From contig NC_092341.1 of the NCBI RefSeq assembly GCF_046630445.1, positions 28,968,001 through 29,032,000 of the forward strand: a stretch of DNA of 64,000 nucleotides, in the 5' to 3' direction. The stretch comes from Rutidosis leptorrhynchoides (Eukaryota; Streptophyta; Magnoliopsida; Asterales; Asteraceae). Position numbers and translations under genes: made by a program. The notes beneath the pieces were generated by a model, which made no database searches, had not been told where the DNA came from, and saw only the letters and a list, made by a program, of their open reading frames with translations. Every line of letters begins with the position of its first letter. Position 1 is the stretch's first letter. This document shows positions 34,538 through 46,666 of the stretch, one piece after another.

Positions 34538-35323
34538 TTGCCTATACCTATCACTTTTGTTTTTTTTTGTTGTTTTTTTCTGTTCTTTTTCTTTTCACTC
34601 GTGAATTCTTGTCTGAGGACCCTTACAGGTTGATTTCACAAACCCAATGAATAAATGAATTTACCTACTACATCATATACCTGATTACATTGTATATAGT
34701 GTATCATATAATCTGCAAAATTTAAAAACAAGAGCTTGAAGAAAACAGGCTGCTCCTCCGTTCAATTTTTTTTTACCATAACTCAAATTCGAATGAAATT
34801 TCAAAATTCATAAATGTAATTGTGTTAGGAATAATTCATTTGAACTTTCTGTAAAATATCACGTTCTAATTCTTCCCATTGATTTCGAATTTCATAGTCA
34901 AAGTTTTATTCCAAAAAGTCAACCGATTGTTCATCTTCAAAATTCGGATCCGTTGTTGTGTTTCATATTAAATTGAAGGTTCAGAAAGATTATAGGGATG
35001 ATTTAAAACATTTTTCATGTAGAAATCAAAAGCCAAAACCATCTTACAATCGAAATCAATATTTTTTTTTCTTTTTGGGTTACGCTACTGCAGTAGCAGT
35101 TTTACATTTATTTTTTTTAATTTTCGAATACTGATTTATCCAAACACTAGCATGGGATGTTTCTATATCAAATAAAAGTTTTAAATCGATTAAACAGATT
35201 AGTTGTTTCGATTATTGAGGCTTATGGATCGTTTGAAACTTAGAAAGAAGATGAAAATGGGAGTCGGGTAATTAAGGGTTAAATACAAATAAGACGGGGA
35301 TTATTTCGGAAAAACAGGCAACA

Positions 35324-35392
35324 GCCTGATGGTTAGTGTGTTTGCGGTTATGCGAGAGGTCGCGGGTTCAAGCCCGGTTTGGGGTGTTTATT
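35324..35392 (+). repeat. tRNA-like (SINE head) module in 5' LTR of A
   Basis: CAGCCTGATGGTTAGTGTG (A-box-like) and GCGGGTTCAAGCCCG (B-box GGTTCAAGCC) are spaced like a tRNA gene. The T-loop is one base short and no acceptor stem pairs, so this is not a functional tRNA gene. An (ATT)n tract follows closely, as a SINE tail might. The other copy is at 49455-49524. Confidence 0.6.
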
Positions 35393-35437
35393 TTTTTAAA
35401 ACCGATTTTTATTAAGGTAGTTCCCTTTTTCTTTGAT

Positions 35438-35548
35438 TATTATTATTATTATTTCTATTATTATTATGATTTCTATTGTTATGTTACAATTATTATTAAT
35501 AATTGTTATTATCACAAGTATTATTATTATTTTTACTATTATTATTAC

Positions 35549-35581
<33 letters not shown>

Positions 35582-35591
35582 GATTATTATG

Positions 35592-35647
<56 letters not shown>

Positions 35648-35990
35648 TATTATGATTAATATTATTAGTAATACAGTTAATATTATTATTATTATCATTG
35701 TTATAAGTATTATAACTAATATTATTATTACTAATATATGTATTACTAGTGTTAGTACCATTATTATTACTATGAAGATAATACAACTTTTTATTATAAA
35801 TATTGGTATTTGTATCATTCCATAAATAATAGAATTATTAATATTGCCATAGTTATAAGTATCATAACCATTATTATTATTATTATCATTATAAGTATTA
35901 TTATTAATCTTATCATTATTATTATTAGTATGATTATTAGTACTGTTATTATTAAACTTATTATTATGATTATTATTCTTACTAAAATTA
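35438..35990. repeat. (ATT)n-rich low-complexity tract
   Basis: Long interrupted ATT/TTA repeats. They produce spurious open frames of Ile, Tyr or Asn runs on both strands, which are not genes. Confidence 0.9.
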
Positions 35991-36239
35991 TTATACGGTT
36001 ATCCTTAAAACTAGTAACGTTATTACAAATAGATATTTATATAAAAATACATTACACCATATTTTATTATTAAAAAGATATTAATTAAACTATATGTAAA
36101 AGATATCAATTAACATATAAATATATATTAAACTTTAATATACATATTTATCATCTATGATAAATAATAGTTATACAAAACATATGAACTAAATATAATA
36201 AATTCATCAAAATTGCATATAGTATAACAAGTATATTAT

Positions 36240-36247
<8 letters not shown>

Positions 36248-36326
<79 letters not shown>

Positions 36327-36327
36327 T
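36248..36327. repeat. (TA)n microsatellite
   Basis: About 80 bp of TA dinucleotides in the 5' LTR of A; the matching place in the 3' LTR (about 50472-50500) has under 30 bp. Confidence 0.95.
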
Positions 36328-38764
36328 AATTTCTCGATTTTGATCATGTGTTTTAATACATATACGAATAATATAGGTTCGTGAATCGAAGGCCAACCCT
36401 ACATTTGTTCAATGTCGTTATATGTATTTTTACTACAAAATACAGTATGGTGAGTTTCATTACTCCCTTTTTAAATGCTTTTGCAATATATATTTTTGGG
36501 ACTGAGAATACATGCGCTGATTTATAAATGTTTGACAAAATAGACACAAGTACTTAAAACTACATTCTATGGCTGGATTATTAAACCAAATATGCCCCTT
36601 TTTAGTCTGGTAATCTAAGAATTAGGGAACAGACACCCTAATTGACGCGAATCCTAAAGATAGATCTATTGGGCCCAACGAGCCCCATCCAAAGTACCGT
36701 ATACTTTAGTACTTCGAATTCATCATGTCCGAAGGGAGTCCCAGAATGATAGGGGATATTCTATATGCATCTTGTTAAGGTCGGTTACTAGGTGTTCACC
36801 ATATAAATGATTATTTTTGTCTCTATGCATGGGACGTATATTTATGAGAAATGAAAATCTTGTGGTCTATTAAAATGATGGAAATGAATGTTTACGATAA
36901 ACTAATGAACTCACCAACCTTTTGGTTGACACTTGAAAGCATGTTTATTCTCAGGTATGAAAGAAATTTTCTGCTGTGCATTTGCTCATATTAGAGATAT
37001 TACTTGGAGTCATTCATGACATATTTCAAAAGACGTTACATTCGAGTCGTCGAGTTCATCAAGATTATTATTAAGTCAATTATAGTTGGATATATTCTAA
37101 AATGGTATGCATGCCGTCAACTTTCGATGTAATGAAAGTTTGTCTTTTAAAAACGAATGCAATGCTTGTAAAATGTATCATATAGAGGTCAAGTACCTCA
37201 CGATGTAACCAACTATTGTGAATCGTTTATAATCGATATGGATTTCGTCCAGATGGATTAGGACGGGTCTCTTCAGTTGGTATCAAATCGGTGGTCTTAG
37301 CGAACCAGGTCTTGCATTATCGTGTCTAACTGATAGTTGTTTAGATGCATTAGTGGGTCTGGACTTCGACAGTGTCTGCATGTCAAAAGTTTTGCTTATC
37401 ATTTAGTGTCAAAAATTATTTGCTTATCATCCTTAAAGTCTAGACACGTCTTACTGCCTCTACTGCATAGACAGTGTATAGATAAATTCATATCTTAGCG
37501 TATCTGTTATAGTTACCTTTACCTGACAGCTTCCATAGATTCCTCCGTAACTTATGAGATTTTAGTATTATATATGCATATGTAAATTATGTATTGCAGG
37601 GTACTAATCTACATCCTATAATCTATTTCTTACCGAAAATCCTTCATCTAATCGTACGAGATGAATTCCTCAACTAGTTTGAGTCCCTCAGATTCCGATA
37701 GCTATTCCGATAGTTATTCCGACAGCTACTCCGACATGGATATTCACCTAAGCTCGGAATGCAGTGTAAATGAAATGAATAAACCAACTAGTCATCTTCA
37801 ATTCTGGATGAATTGGGGATGAGTTCGTAGTCAACTAAATCAATGGAGACGCGAAGAAAGCAATCCCTTCCACCAACCGAATTCACCTATTGGCGAAGAA
37901 CCTGAAGCACTTACCGGCGAACTAGTCCGAAACACCATTTTCACTCTCATTTCCAGAGTATCTCGTCATGATTATATACTATCTCAAATTTTTGGTCTTA
38001 TTCATTCGCTCGTTTTTACCGACAATCATCCCGGAGCAATCGAAGAAGTCAACGAAATTCGCGCTCGAGTAATCAATTTGTAAAACGTGGTGCAAAATCT
38101 ACCAGCTTCAACAACAGCACCGGCAACATCAGTACCACCAACAACCCAAGTTTCAACATCACATGCCTCAACATCTCATTCTGTACCTCGAGTATAATAA
38201 TCGTTCTACATGACGTTCTACATCTTCGTTCTTCATGATGATTATGTAATCTCTAATGTTTTAGAGATTATATATTAATGTTCTAACGGTAAATCAAATG
38301 AGTTTAATATCATATTAACTCATTAAATCTATATTACATCTGAAGAAAATATATATATGTAAGTATATTTTCATAAAGATTGTAATTAAAAATTCTTTTG
38401 TACAAACTGTTAATGGTGAAAATATTTTAACGGGTAGGTAATACCCTAGAAATATTTAGATTTCGCATTAATAAGTTACTCTGTACATTCTTCGAATTTG
38501 ATTCAACGATCAATTACTATCCTATTTACAACCACCGATATACGTATCCGTTCACCAAAGAATAACTATTTTCATTCAAATTCAATTTCATATTTGAATT
38601 TTGACCTATCAGAATCCAACAAGTGGCATAATGAAGAAATAATTGACACAATAAAAATTGATTAGAAACAGACTAATTAACAATATGAAATTTTGTTAAG
38701 AAACTACGCTAACAAGATCCTAGCTAACTGTTCCTAGCTAACTGTTAATTCCATATTACATTTT

Positions 38765-38940
38765 ATTTTATCGCAATTTATTTATTGCAATTTAATTATC
38801 GCAATTTATTTATCGCAGTTTATTTATCGCAATTTATATTCTCGCAATTTTATTTATCGTCATTTAATTTCAGTTATTTATTTTACGCACTTTATTTATC
38901 GTCATTTAAATACTGTTATTTACGCATTTTAAATATCGGG
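38765..38940. repeat. TTTATTTATCGCAATTTA-type short repeats
   Basis: Around ten loosely conserved 12-18-base units of the pattern TCGCAATTTATTTA follow one another. It is a simple, diverged tandem array inside element A. Confidence 0.65.
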
Positions 38941-39489
38941 ACACGTATACAAGGTTTTGACATATCATATCGACGCATCTATATATATTATTTGGAATAA
39001 CCATAGACACTCTATATGCAGTAATGCTGGAGTTAGCTATACAGGGTTGAGGTTGATTCTACAATAATATATATACTTTGAGTTGTGATCGAGTCTGAGA
39101 CGTGTACATGGGTCACGATACGTATTAATTAATTCGAATATTATAAATTAAACTATATATGAATTATTGGACTGTTAACTGTGGACTATCGACTGTGGAC
39201 TATCGACTGTGAAATAATAACATTGGACAATTAAAATGAATTAAAATATTGATTATAACATATGAAACTAAACAATTCTTCAAGTTTGCCACTTGATTTC
39301 ATCTTAAACCTCATTTGTATCTTGACGATTACAATCTGCGTTCAAACCTTTCATGATTCTTGAAAACACCTCAATCGAAAGGATGAACCAACCGCACTGT
39401 ACCTACAGAAGAAAAGATTGATACATATAGTTATGCACCTGAAAAACTCTCGGAACCTGAGTAAACGTTTAACACGTATCTGTACTAAT

Positions 39490-39747
39490 TCATTTAGTGT
39501 TATTATCACCCAAAATAATTTGGTAATTCCTTTCAAAGTAGCAAATTTTGTCACAGCTCCAGCAAGTCAACTTCGACTTTTCATTTGAAACAACCTTATT
39601 AAAACCTTGATATATATATATATATATGTGTGCTCTTTTATTGTTATCGGAGAACCTTTTATATTCCACCATATTACCAGCAGACGTACCAACAACCTCG
39701 TTGCTTCTTGACTTAAATCTCTCTGATAAATCATTATATTTATTCAT
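39490..39747 (-). pseudogene. Possible decayed copia gag zinc-knuckle fragment
   Basis: The minus-strand translation includes KSKLTCWSCDK followed by FERNYQIILG, which resembles the CCHC knuckle and its downstream context in copia gag proteins. It lies on the opposite strand to elements A and B and may be an older, separate insertion. The call is weak. Confidence 0.3.
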
Positions 39748-40326
39748 TGAAACCCTATCATATACTCATACGCATCTTGTAACGAGAACTGTCATACCAA
39801 TTACCGAGAATCAGCAATCGGTACTTTGAAAACTCACAGTATATCTACATCAACAGTTAAATGTATAACATTTATCTCTTAAGAATTATGATCTTTCATT
39901 ATGAAATTCTGAAAAGCACTCAGTCTACAAATCAATTCTCTGAATGTTGGAAAAGCTGAATGAAGCAGCAGAAACCGTAGACAATTGAAAACGAACTTAA
40001 TCATCGGAAGTTTGATGATAAGGAATAGTATGTTGGAAAAGCTCAGAAAAGTTGAAACTAGAAAACGGATTGAGCTAACCACTAAGGAGACTAAGGACAA
40101 ATACAAGGACCACACCCTATATTCAAAGAATCCAGGTAATTCTGGATCCGTTGAAATCATTAATGAGCTTGAATTGGCGAGGCATTCTGGAAATGATGAT
40201 ACACCACCTGGATTCCCAACCGCGCAATCCCAAACGATACCTAATGTGCCCCAGAACCAGTTTCAGAATCAAATACCTAACCAATATTATATGCCACCAC
40301 AAAACACCTTTACTTACTAAAATCCC

Positions 40327-41268
40327 ATGATGATGAATCCATACCAAATGCAAATGTTCCATCAACCTTACATGCAACCACCCAAAAGATGTACGTATAA
40401 GAACTTTCGTGATTGCAAACCCTCCGAGTTCTCTGGAAATACTGATCCGACTGTAACTCTCAATTGGTTGCGAGAAGTTGAAAGGGTATTTGAAGCGTGT
40501 CAGTGTGAACCCGAGCTGAAGGTAACATATGCTAGTAGACTGTTGAAAGGTAGGGCTATGATTTGGTGGGATTCTTTGATTTCTAGTATACCAAAAGAGC
40601 AAGTGAGTATGATCACATGGGAGCAGTTTCATGGGAAGGTGTGTGAACAATATTGTAATCCGTTTGATATGAACTGAATCAAGACTGAGTTTCTTGAAAT
40701 GAAGATGACACCTCAAATGACGATCGACGAGGTAGTAGAGAAGTTTATGGATAAACTGAGGTTTGTACAACAATGGGTGCCAGACGAAGCGTTTCATATT
40801 CAGCATTTTGTTAATGTAATTCTGCCAGAGTATCGAACTTTTGTTAGAACGGCTACGTCGTTGTCTCAAGCGGTTGTGATGGCTAAGATGGTAGAAAGTG
40901 ATGTTCAGGCCGCCAGAAACAGAATGTTTGGTAATGTGCTACAACAAGGTGGGCAAGTATCCGGTCAATCAGGATCTAAATCCAAGAAGTCTAGTGGGTT
41001 TAAACCGAAGGGTAAAAGTGGTCAGAGTAGTTCTGGATCAGGTAAAGGGAATTGGTGTCACACGTGTCGATCTTCTCATAATGGTCAGTGTTCTGAGGCT
41101 ACAAGAAGATGTTTAAAGTGTGGTGTTGTTGGGCATGAGTCCTCAGCATGTCCGTATCCAAATAGTGTGTGTTGGAGTTGTCACAAACCAGGGCATCGTG
41201 GAGTTAGTTGTCCGTCAAAGAGTGGTAGTTCCGAGCAGGGTCAGGGGCGCGTTTGGCATCAGCCGTAG
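40327..41268 (+). pseudogene. Gag of element B
   Basis: The capsid-type region includes PSEFSGNTDPTVTLNWLREV (about 40425-40485), RLLKGRAMIWWDSL and WEQFHGKVCEQY, all characteristic of plant gypsy gag (retrotransposon gag domain). Near the C-terminus are closely packed zinc-knuckle motifs: CLKCGVVGHESSAC and CWSCHKPGHRGVSC (about 41112-41212), with a further Cys/His pattern CHTCRSSHNGQC before them. These bind the element RNA during particle assembly. Related coding sequence is also seen just upstream (39985-40320, PPGFPTAQSQTIPN). The coding region is broken. Confidence 0.85.
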
Positions 41269-44200
41269 GGTCAACTGCCTTAAGTGGGCAGAAGAGGAAG
41301 AACCCTCCAACAGTAGAGGCTAGAGCTTTTCAGATGTCAGTTGAGAATGCTGTGGCAGCCGACGAAGTGATAACCGGTATGTTTTTAATCAACTCAATAC
41401 CTGCTCGTGTATTGTTTGATTGTGGTGCCAATAGGTGTTTTATGTCCCTAGATTTCTGTGCTAAGTTGAAATTACCAGTTACTGTGTTACCCAAGCCGGT
41501 TAGTGTAGAAGTAGTCGATGGTCAGACCACACCCGTCACAACCTATGTGACTGGGGTTTGTATAGAGATGGAAGGGAAGTCTTTCCCGGTGACCTGTTTA
41601 GTGTTACCTATTCCTAGCTTTGATGTAGTACTAGGAATGGATTGGTTGAGCTCGCTTAGGGCTAATATTAAGTGCAATAGGAAAATGATTACCTTTCGTC
41701 CGACCGATGGAACCCGTGTTGTGGCCCGAGGGGAGCGGAGCGGGTATAATTTTCCGTTGATAACCATGATGAAAGCGAAAAAGTCGATAGGAAAGGGTTG
41801 TGAATCATTTCTTGCATATGTAATTGATGCGAAGAAAGAAAAGAAAACAGTGGCTGATATTCCTGTAGTATCAGAATTTTCCGAAGTGTTCCCAGATGAG
41901 TTACCAGGTCTGCCGCCGGTAAGGGAAGTCGAATATAAGATTGAATTGGTTCCTGGAACAACTCCAGTTGCAAAAGCTCCATACCGATCAGCGCCATCTG
42001 AAATCCGTGAAATGATGTCACAGATTCAAGAACTATTAGATCGTGGGTTTATCCGACCGAGTTCTTCACCGTGGGGTGATCCGGTATTGTTTGTTAAAAA
42101 TAAAGATGGGTCAATGCGTATGTGTATTGATTATCGTGAATTGAACAAAAGAACAGTGAAGAATAAGTATCCGTTACCTCGAATAGATGATTTGTTCGAT
42201 CAGTTACAGGGTGCTTCATTCTTTTCTAAGATAGACTTACGATCCGGATATCATCAGGTTCGTGTTACTGAATCAGATATACCAAAAATAGCGTTCAGAA
42301 CAAGGTATGGTCATTATGAATTTCTTGTCATGCCGTTTGGGTTGACGAATGCGCCAGCAATCTTCATGGATCTAATGAATAGAGTGTGTCGCCCATTCTT
42401 AGATAAGTTTGTGATTGTGTTTATAGATGATATACTAGTGTATTCAAAGACCGAAAGTGAACATGCTGAACATCTGATACAGGTTTTGAACATGTTGAAA
42501 CGTGAACAACTATTTGCAAAATTTTCAAAGTGTGAATTTTGGTTACGTGAAGTGCAGTTTTTGGGTCATGTGATTTGTGCCGAAGGTATAATAGTTGATC
42601 CGACAAAGATAGAAGCGGTAATGAATTGGAATTCTCCGAAGACTCCGACTGAGATTAAGAGTTTTCTGGGATTAGCCGGTTATTATCGCAGATTTATCAA
42701 GGATTTCTCGAAAATAGCGGGTCCGTTGACTAAGTTGACTCGTAAAGATGTAGCCTTTCGATGGACTGATGAACAGGAAAAGGCTTTTCAGATTTTGAAA
42801 CAGCTACTGTGTCAGGCACCAGTGTTAGCTTTACCAGAAGGTTCAGACAACTTCGTGGTATACTGTGATGCATCATATGATGGGTTGGGTTGTGTATTAA
42901 TGCAAAGAGATAAAGTAATCGCCTACGCCTCGCGACAGTTGAAAGTTCATGAGAAGAATTATCCAGTGCATGATCTTGAAATGGCTGCAGTAGTGTTTGC
43001 TTTGAAACTGTGGAGACACTATTTGTATGGAACCCATTATGTTATATGTACAGATCACAAGAGTTTGCAGTATATCTTCTCACAGAAAGAATTGAATATG
43101 CGTCAGAGACGATGGCAAGAGTTGATCAAAGATTACGATTGTGAAATTAAATACCATCCGGGTAAGGCAAATGTGGTTGCAGATGCGCTAAGTCGTAAAA
43201 AGTCAAGTGAAAATGTGAAATTTCTTCGCTTGAATATAACTTCAGATTTGATTAACAGCTTAAAAACCATTCAGGCCTGTGCTTTAGAGGACGAACATAT
43301 TAAATCTGAACAAATGACCAAACGAAAAGTGGACTTAATTGATGACTCACGTGGACTAAAGACCTTAAACAATCGTGTTTGGGTGCCTAAGCTTGGAGAT
43401 TTGAGGGATTTAATCATGACAGAAGCTCACAAATCCAGATTGACAGTACATCCGGGTAGTAATAAGATGTATCATGATTTGAAAACAGTGTATTGGTGGC
43501 CAACAATGAAATCAGATATCGCCCGTTATGTCGAAAAGTGTCATATATGTGCTCAAGTGAAGGCCGAACATCAGAAACCTTATGGTTCATTACGTCAGTT
43601 ATAGATTCCAGAGTGGAAATGGGAACATATAACGATGGATTTTGTGACCAAATTACCTCGAACTCAGAAAAGACATGATATGATTTGGGTAATAGTGGAT
43701 CGCCTAACTAAAAGTGCTCATTTTCTTGCTACTCGCGAAACAGCTTCGTTAAGTGAGTTAGCCGAATTGTATATAAACGAGATAGTTAGTCGACATGGTG
43801 TGCCATTATCGATCGTTTCAGACAGAGATTCCAGATTTGTGTCGAATTTTTGGAATAGTCTTCAACAGAATTTGGGTACACGTGTGAATTTAAGTACAGC
43901 TTATCATCCTCAGACAGACGGTCAGAGTGAAAGAACGATACAGACTTTGGAAGATATGTTAAGGGCTTATGTGTTAGAATACGGTGGTTCGTGGGATACA
44001 TATTTGCCGTTGGTCGAATTTGCGTATAATAATTCATATCATTCGAGTATAGGGATGCCGCCCTATGAAATGTTATACGTTTGTCGTTGCAGAACTCCGA
44101 CTTGTTGGTTAGAAGCCGGGGAGAAACAGTTTGCAGGTCCCGAAATTGTTCAAATGACAGCCTAAAAAGTTGCAATTGCGAGAGAAAAGTTGAAAGCCGC

Positions 44201-44708
44201 TAGAGATAGGCAGAAAATGTATGCTGATCCGCGTAGACGTCCGGTAACCTTTAATGTGGGTGAACGAGTGTATCTGAAAGTTTCGCCGTGGAAAGGGGTT
44301 ATCAGATTCGGTAAACGTGGTAAGTTAGCACCGAGATTTATTGGTCCGTTTCCGATCAGTGAAGTGTTGAATGATCAGACTGTGGTGTTAGATCTTCCGC
44401 CAGAGTTAGCTGGTATTCATAATACATTCAACGTATGTTATCTTCGTAAGTGTAAAGTCGACGATGAAACACAACTTCTTCCTTTAGAAGATTTAAGGGT
44501 CGATTTGAATAAGAAATTGGTGGAAGAGCCGGTCCGTGTGGTTGACCAAAAGGTGACTAAGCTGAGAAAGAAAGAGATTCTGATGGTGTTGATTGAGTGG
44601 AAACACAGTTTGGGTTCTAATCTTACGTGGGAAACGGAAGAGTTGATGAGAAAACGTTACCCTCATTTGTTTGACCAAGACCAGATTCCGAGGACGGAAT
44701 CTTCTTAA
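41253..44708 (+). pseudogene. Pol of element B (PR, RT, RNase H, INT, chromodomain-like end)
   Basis: In order: aspartic protease ([15 protein letters not shown], about 41400); reverse transcriptase with [50 protein letters not shown] and the catalytic FIDDILVYS (about 42420); RNase H ([18 protein letters not shown] about 42855, [12 protein letters not shown]); the integrase HHCC region ([32 protein letters not shown], about 43450-43580); the integrase core ([39 protein letters not shown], about 43690-43940); the integrase C-terminus (FGKRGKLAPRFIGPFPI); and a chromodomain-like tail. The longest uninterrupted stretch is 783 codons. A few breaks make it a fossil. Confidence 0.92.
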
Positions 44709-44718
44709 GGGGGGTGGA

Positions 44719-46666
44719 TTTGTAACAGACTGAAACCCGGGCTAGTTGTAAGTTGCCTATTTTGCCCTTAGGGTTTGTGCTTAGTCTTAAGTGCTTTTAT
44801 TTTAATTATTTTATTAGTGTTTTATTATAATTGTGTTGTGACCAGTTTGTGACAAGGGTCCCAGAACATGTTGGTTTATTTAATTTGAACTCCGTTAGGA
44901 CCGCCTAAGGAGATACGAAAGGTTATCAGATAAGATAACTAGTAAATACCTGTGTGATATGGGGTATGAGTTTATAACTCATTTAAGTGTATGTATCTGG
45001 ATAGTTCTATCCATTTCTCATTTCATCAAACACATACACGAACACATACACAAACACACACATAAACCCTAATTTGATTTTGTGAGCCTTTGGATTAATT
45101 GAAGCTAGAGATATATTCCTTGTGATTTCGTGATCAATATCAGGTATGCATATCATAGATTCATGTATTAATTCTTGCTCAAAATGGGTTTTGTGTTCTT
45201 GAATAAAAAGTGTGATTTTAAGCTTGAATCTTCATTTTTGGTGTTTGTTATGCTTAATTGATGTTAGAAATAGGTTGTTTATATGTTTAGTAGCTTCCAT
45301 GTGCTTAAAAACGGATCAAAAACACTCAAAAATCGAGTTTTGGGCGAAAAAATCGCAAAAACAGCGAACTGCTTCGAAACCCAGTTGCTACAGTTTTTTG
45401 CTACAGTATCTTGCTACAGTACACGGACTGCTACAGTGTCACTATTTGCTACAGTGTCACTGTTTGCTACAGTACCCCCGAGTTGCTACAGTACCCCCGA
45501 ATTGCTACAGTGTCACTATTTGCTACAGTACCGAATTGCTGCAGTGTCACTATTTGCTACAGTACTTTTATGAAATTGAAACGGACGCAACTTTCAAAAC
45601 GTAACTCCGTTTTTGATGAATAAACTATCGTTAGAATCGTAATAAAGAATACTTTTCAATGGTGAACTTTTAAGAAACTAGATCAAACTATTTTTGGGCC
45701 GGAAAAGGAGTTTTAGTGTGTATGTCGTGTTTTGCACGCACCTGTATGTCATTATTGAGTGGAGTCATGATGTAGACTCATAAAATTATGAATATATGGT
45801 GTTATGACCTAGTTAATCGTATGAAATGATTATATTATTTATTGGATATGTATATTAACTTTGTTTGTGTTGTTCTTAGGTTATAAGGACAAGGAGGAAG
45901 CTTAGAAATAATAACTGAGCAGTTGCTGGTAATTGGTGAGTGGGTCTATCTCCGGATAGATTTTAAGTAGCATATCATGCTACTGTGGTTGACTCTTTTA
46001 CCATGCATAGTGTAGAAATTGTCATGTTAGAATAATATAGTATGCCTGATGTTGTATGTGAATTATGTGTACACTGTGTGAATGGCACCAGTCAGGCCTA
46101 GGGAGACTGGGGACTCGAGACCGTACCTAGGAGAGGTTAGAGTCCGTATGAGGTCAACCGTGCCTAGGGTAGGTTGGGTCCATAGGCTACTGATTGTAGA
46201 GTATAGTGTGAATGATGCATCCCCTGCATCTGGATAACTATACTGTGAATTGAGTAGCAGGGACTATCGGTAGACTCAAGTCCGATCAGCTAGGAGTCGT
46301 GTGCTCGTACAAGCCACCGATCCTCGTATTGTCTTATTGTATGCTAGTTGATAGTTAGCATGTGTTGTTGTTAGTATATAGCTTGTGTGTGACTTAAGCT
46401 ATATCTGTTAGATAGATTCCATTCACTTAGCGGTGCGCTAATCCCCCACATATTCTTCCCTTGCAGGTTTAGGTACTGCTAGTCGGGAAGGGTGCTATTG
46501 CAAAAGACATGTTTGACAACCCAACTCTGATGTGGACTTTTGTATAAATAATGTTTTGTGATAACGTAACACCGTTGTGTAAACTTAAACGTAATGATGT
46601 GACTTATATTGTGTTTGTTAATAAAGTCTTCCGCTGTGTATTTAAAAAAAAATGGCCAGTGTTACA
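44719..46666 (+). repeat. 3' LTR of element B (1,948 bp)
   Basis: It starts TGTAACAGACTGAAACCC right after the purine tract and ends CCAGTGTTACA. It holds the TGCTACAGT array (45387-45562). No second copy is present in the window. Confidence 0.8.
45387..45562. repeat. GCTACAG array in B LTR
   Basis: GCTACAG occurs ten times and GCTGCAG once in 176 bp, with spacers such as TGTCACTATTT or TACCCCCGAATT that themselves recur. The units carry no stop codon in several frames, creating overlapping spurious open frames (45212-45623). Confidence 0.9.

Larger units (their letters stand above)
31230..37275 (+). repeat. 5' LTR of A, carrying a solo LTR
   Basis: It aligns with 47758-51449 outside 32171-34537. 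Microsatellites within it differ in length from the other copy: (TA)n at about 31548-31597 and 36250-36320, (ATT)n at about 35550-35643. A tRNA-like module lies at 35324-35392. Confidence 0.93.
37276..39984 (+). other. Internal 5' part of element A with gag-like remnant
   Basis: It begins with TTGGTATCAAATCGG (primer-binding-site-like). A plus-strand coding remnant at about 37661-38200 opens with MNSSTSLSPSDSDSYSDSYS, rich in Ser/Asp, and later shows RHDYILSQIFGLIHSLVF; it is decayed. From 38200 to about 39480 the sequence is AT-rich, includes repeated ATTTATTTATCGCAATTTA-like units (38765-38935), and shows no gene. Confidence 0.6.
39985..46666 (+). mobile_element. Ty3/gypsy chromovirus-like element B inside A
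   Basis: A plus-strand gag (40327-41268) and pol (to 44708) are followed by a purine tract (AAGGGGGGTGGATT, 44705-44718) and an LTR at 44719-46666. No matching 5' LTR is visible upstream of gag, so the left border is uncertain and the TSD cannot be tested. Domain order PR-RT-RH-INT is gypsy type; the C-terminal LIEWKHSLGSNLTWETEELM looks like the chromodomain-containing tail of plant chromoviruses. About three breaks in the coding part, so it looks younger than its host A in coding terms. Confidence 0.88.

Noticed and set aside
35336-35825. Long open frames of poly-Ile, poly-Tyr or poly-Asn on both strands (also 49413-50297)
   Set aside because: They are translations of ATT repeats; low complexity, no start context, mirrored on both strands.
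40123-40869. 248-codon open frame on the minus strand
   Set aside because: It is antisense to the gag of element B, whose plus-strand frame has clear retroviral-type motifs.
45212-45623. Three overlapping open frames with CYSVTICYS-like repeats
   Set aside because: They arise because the GCTACAG array has no stop codons; there is no protein-like complexity.
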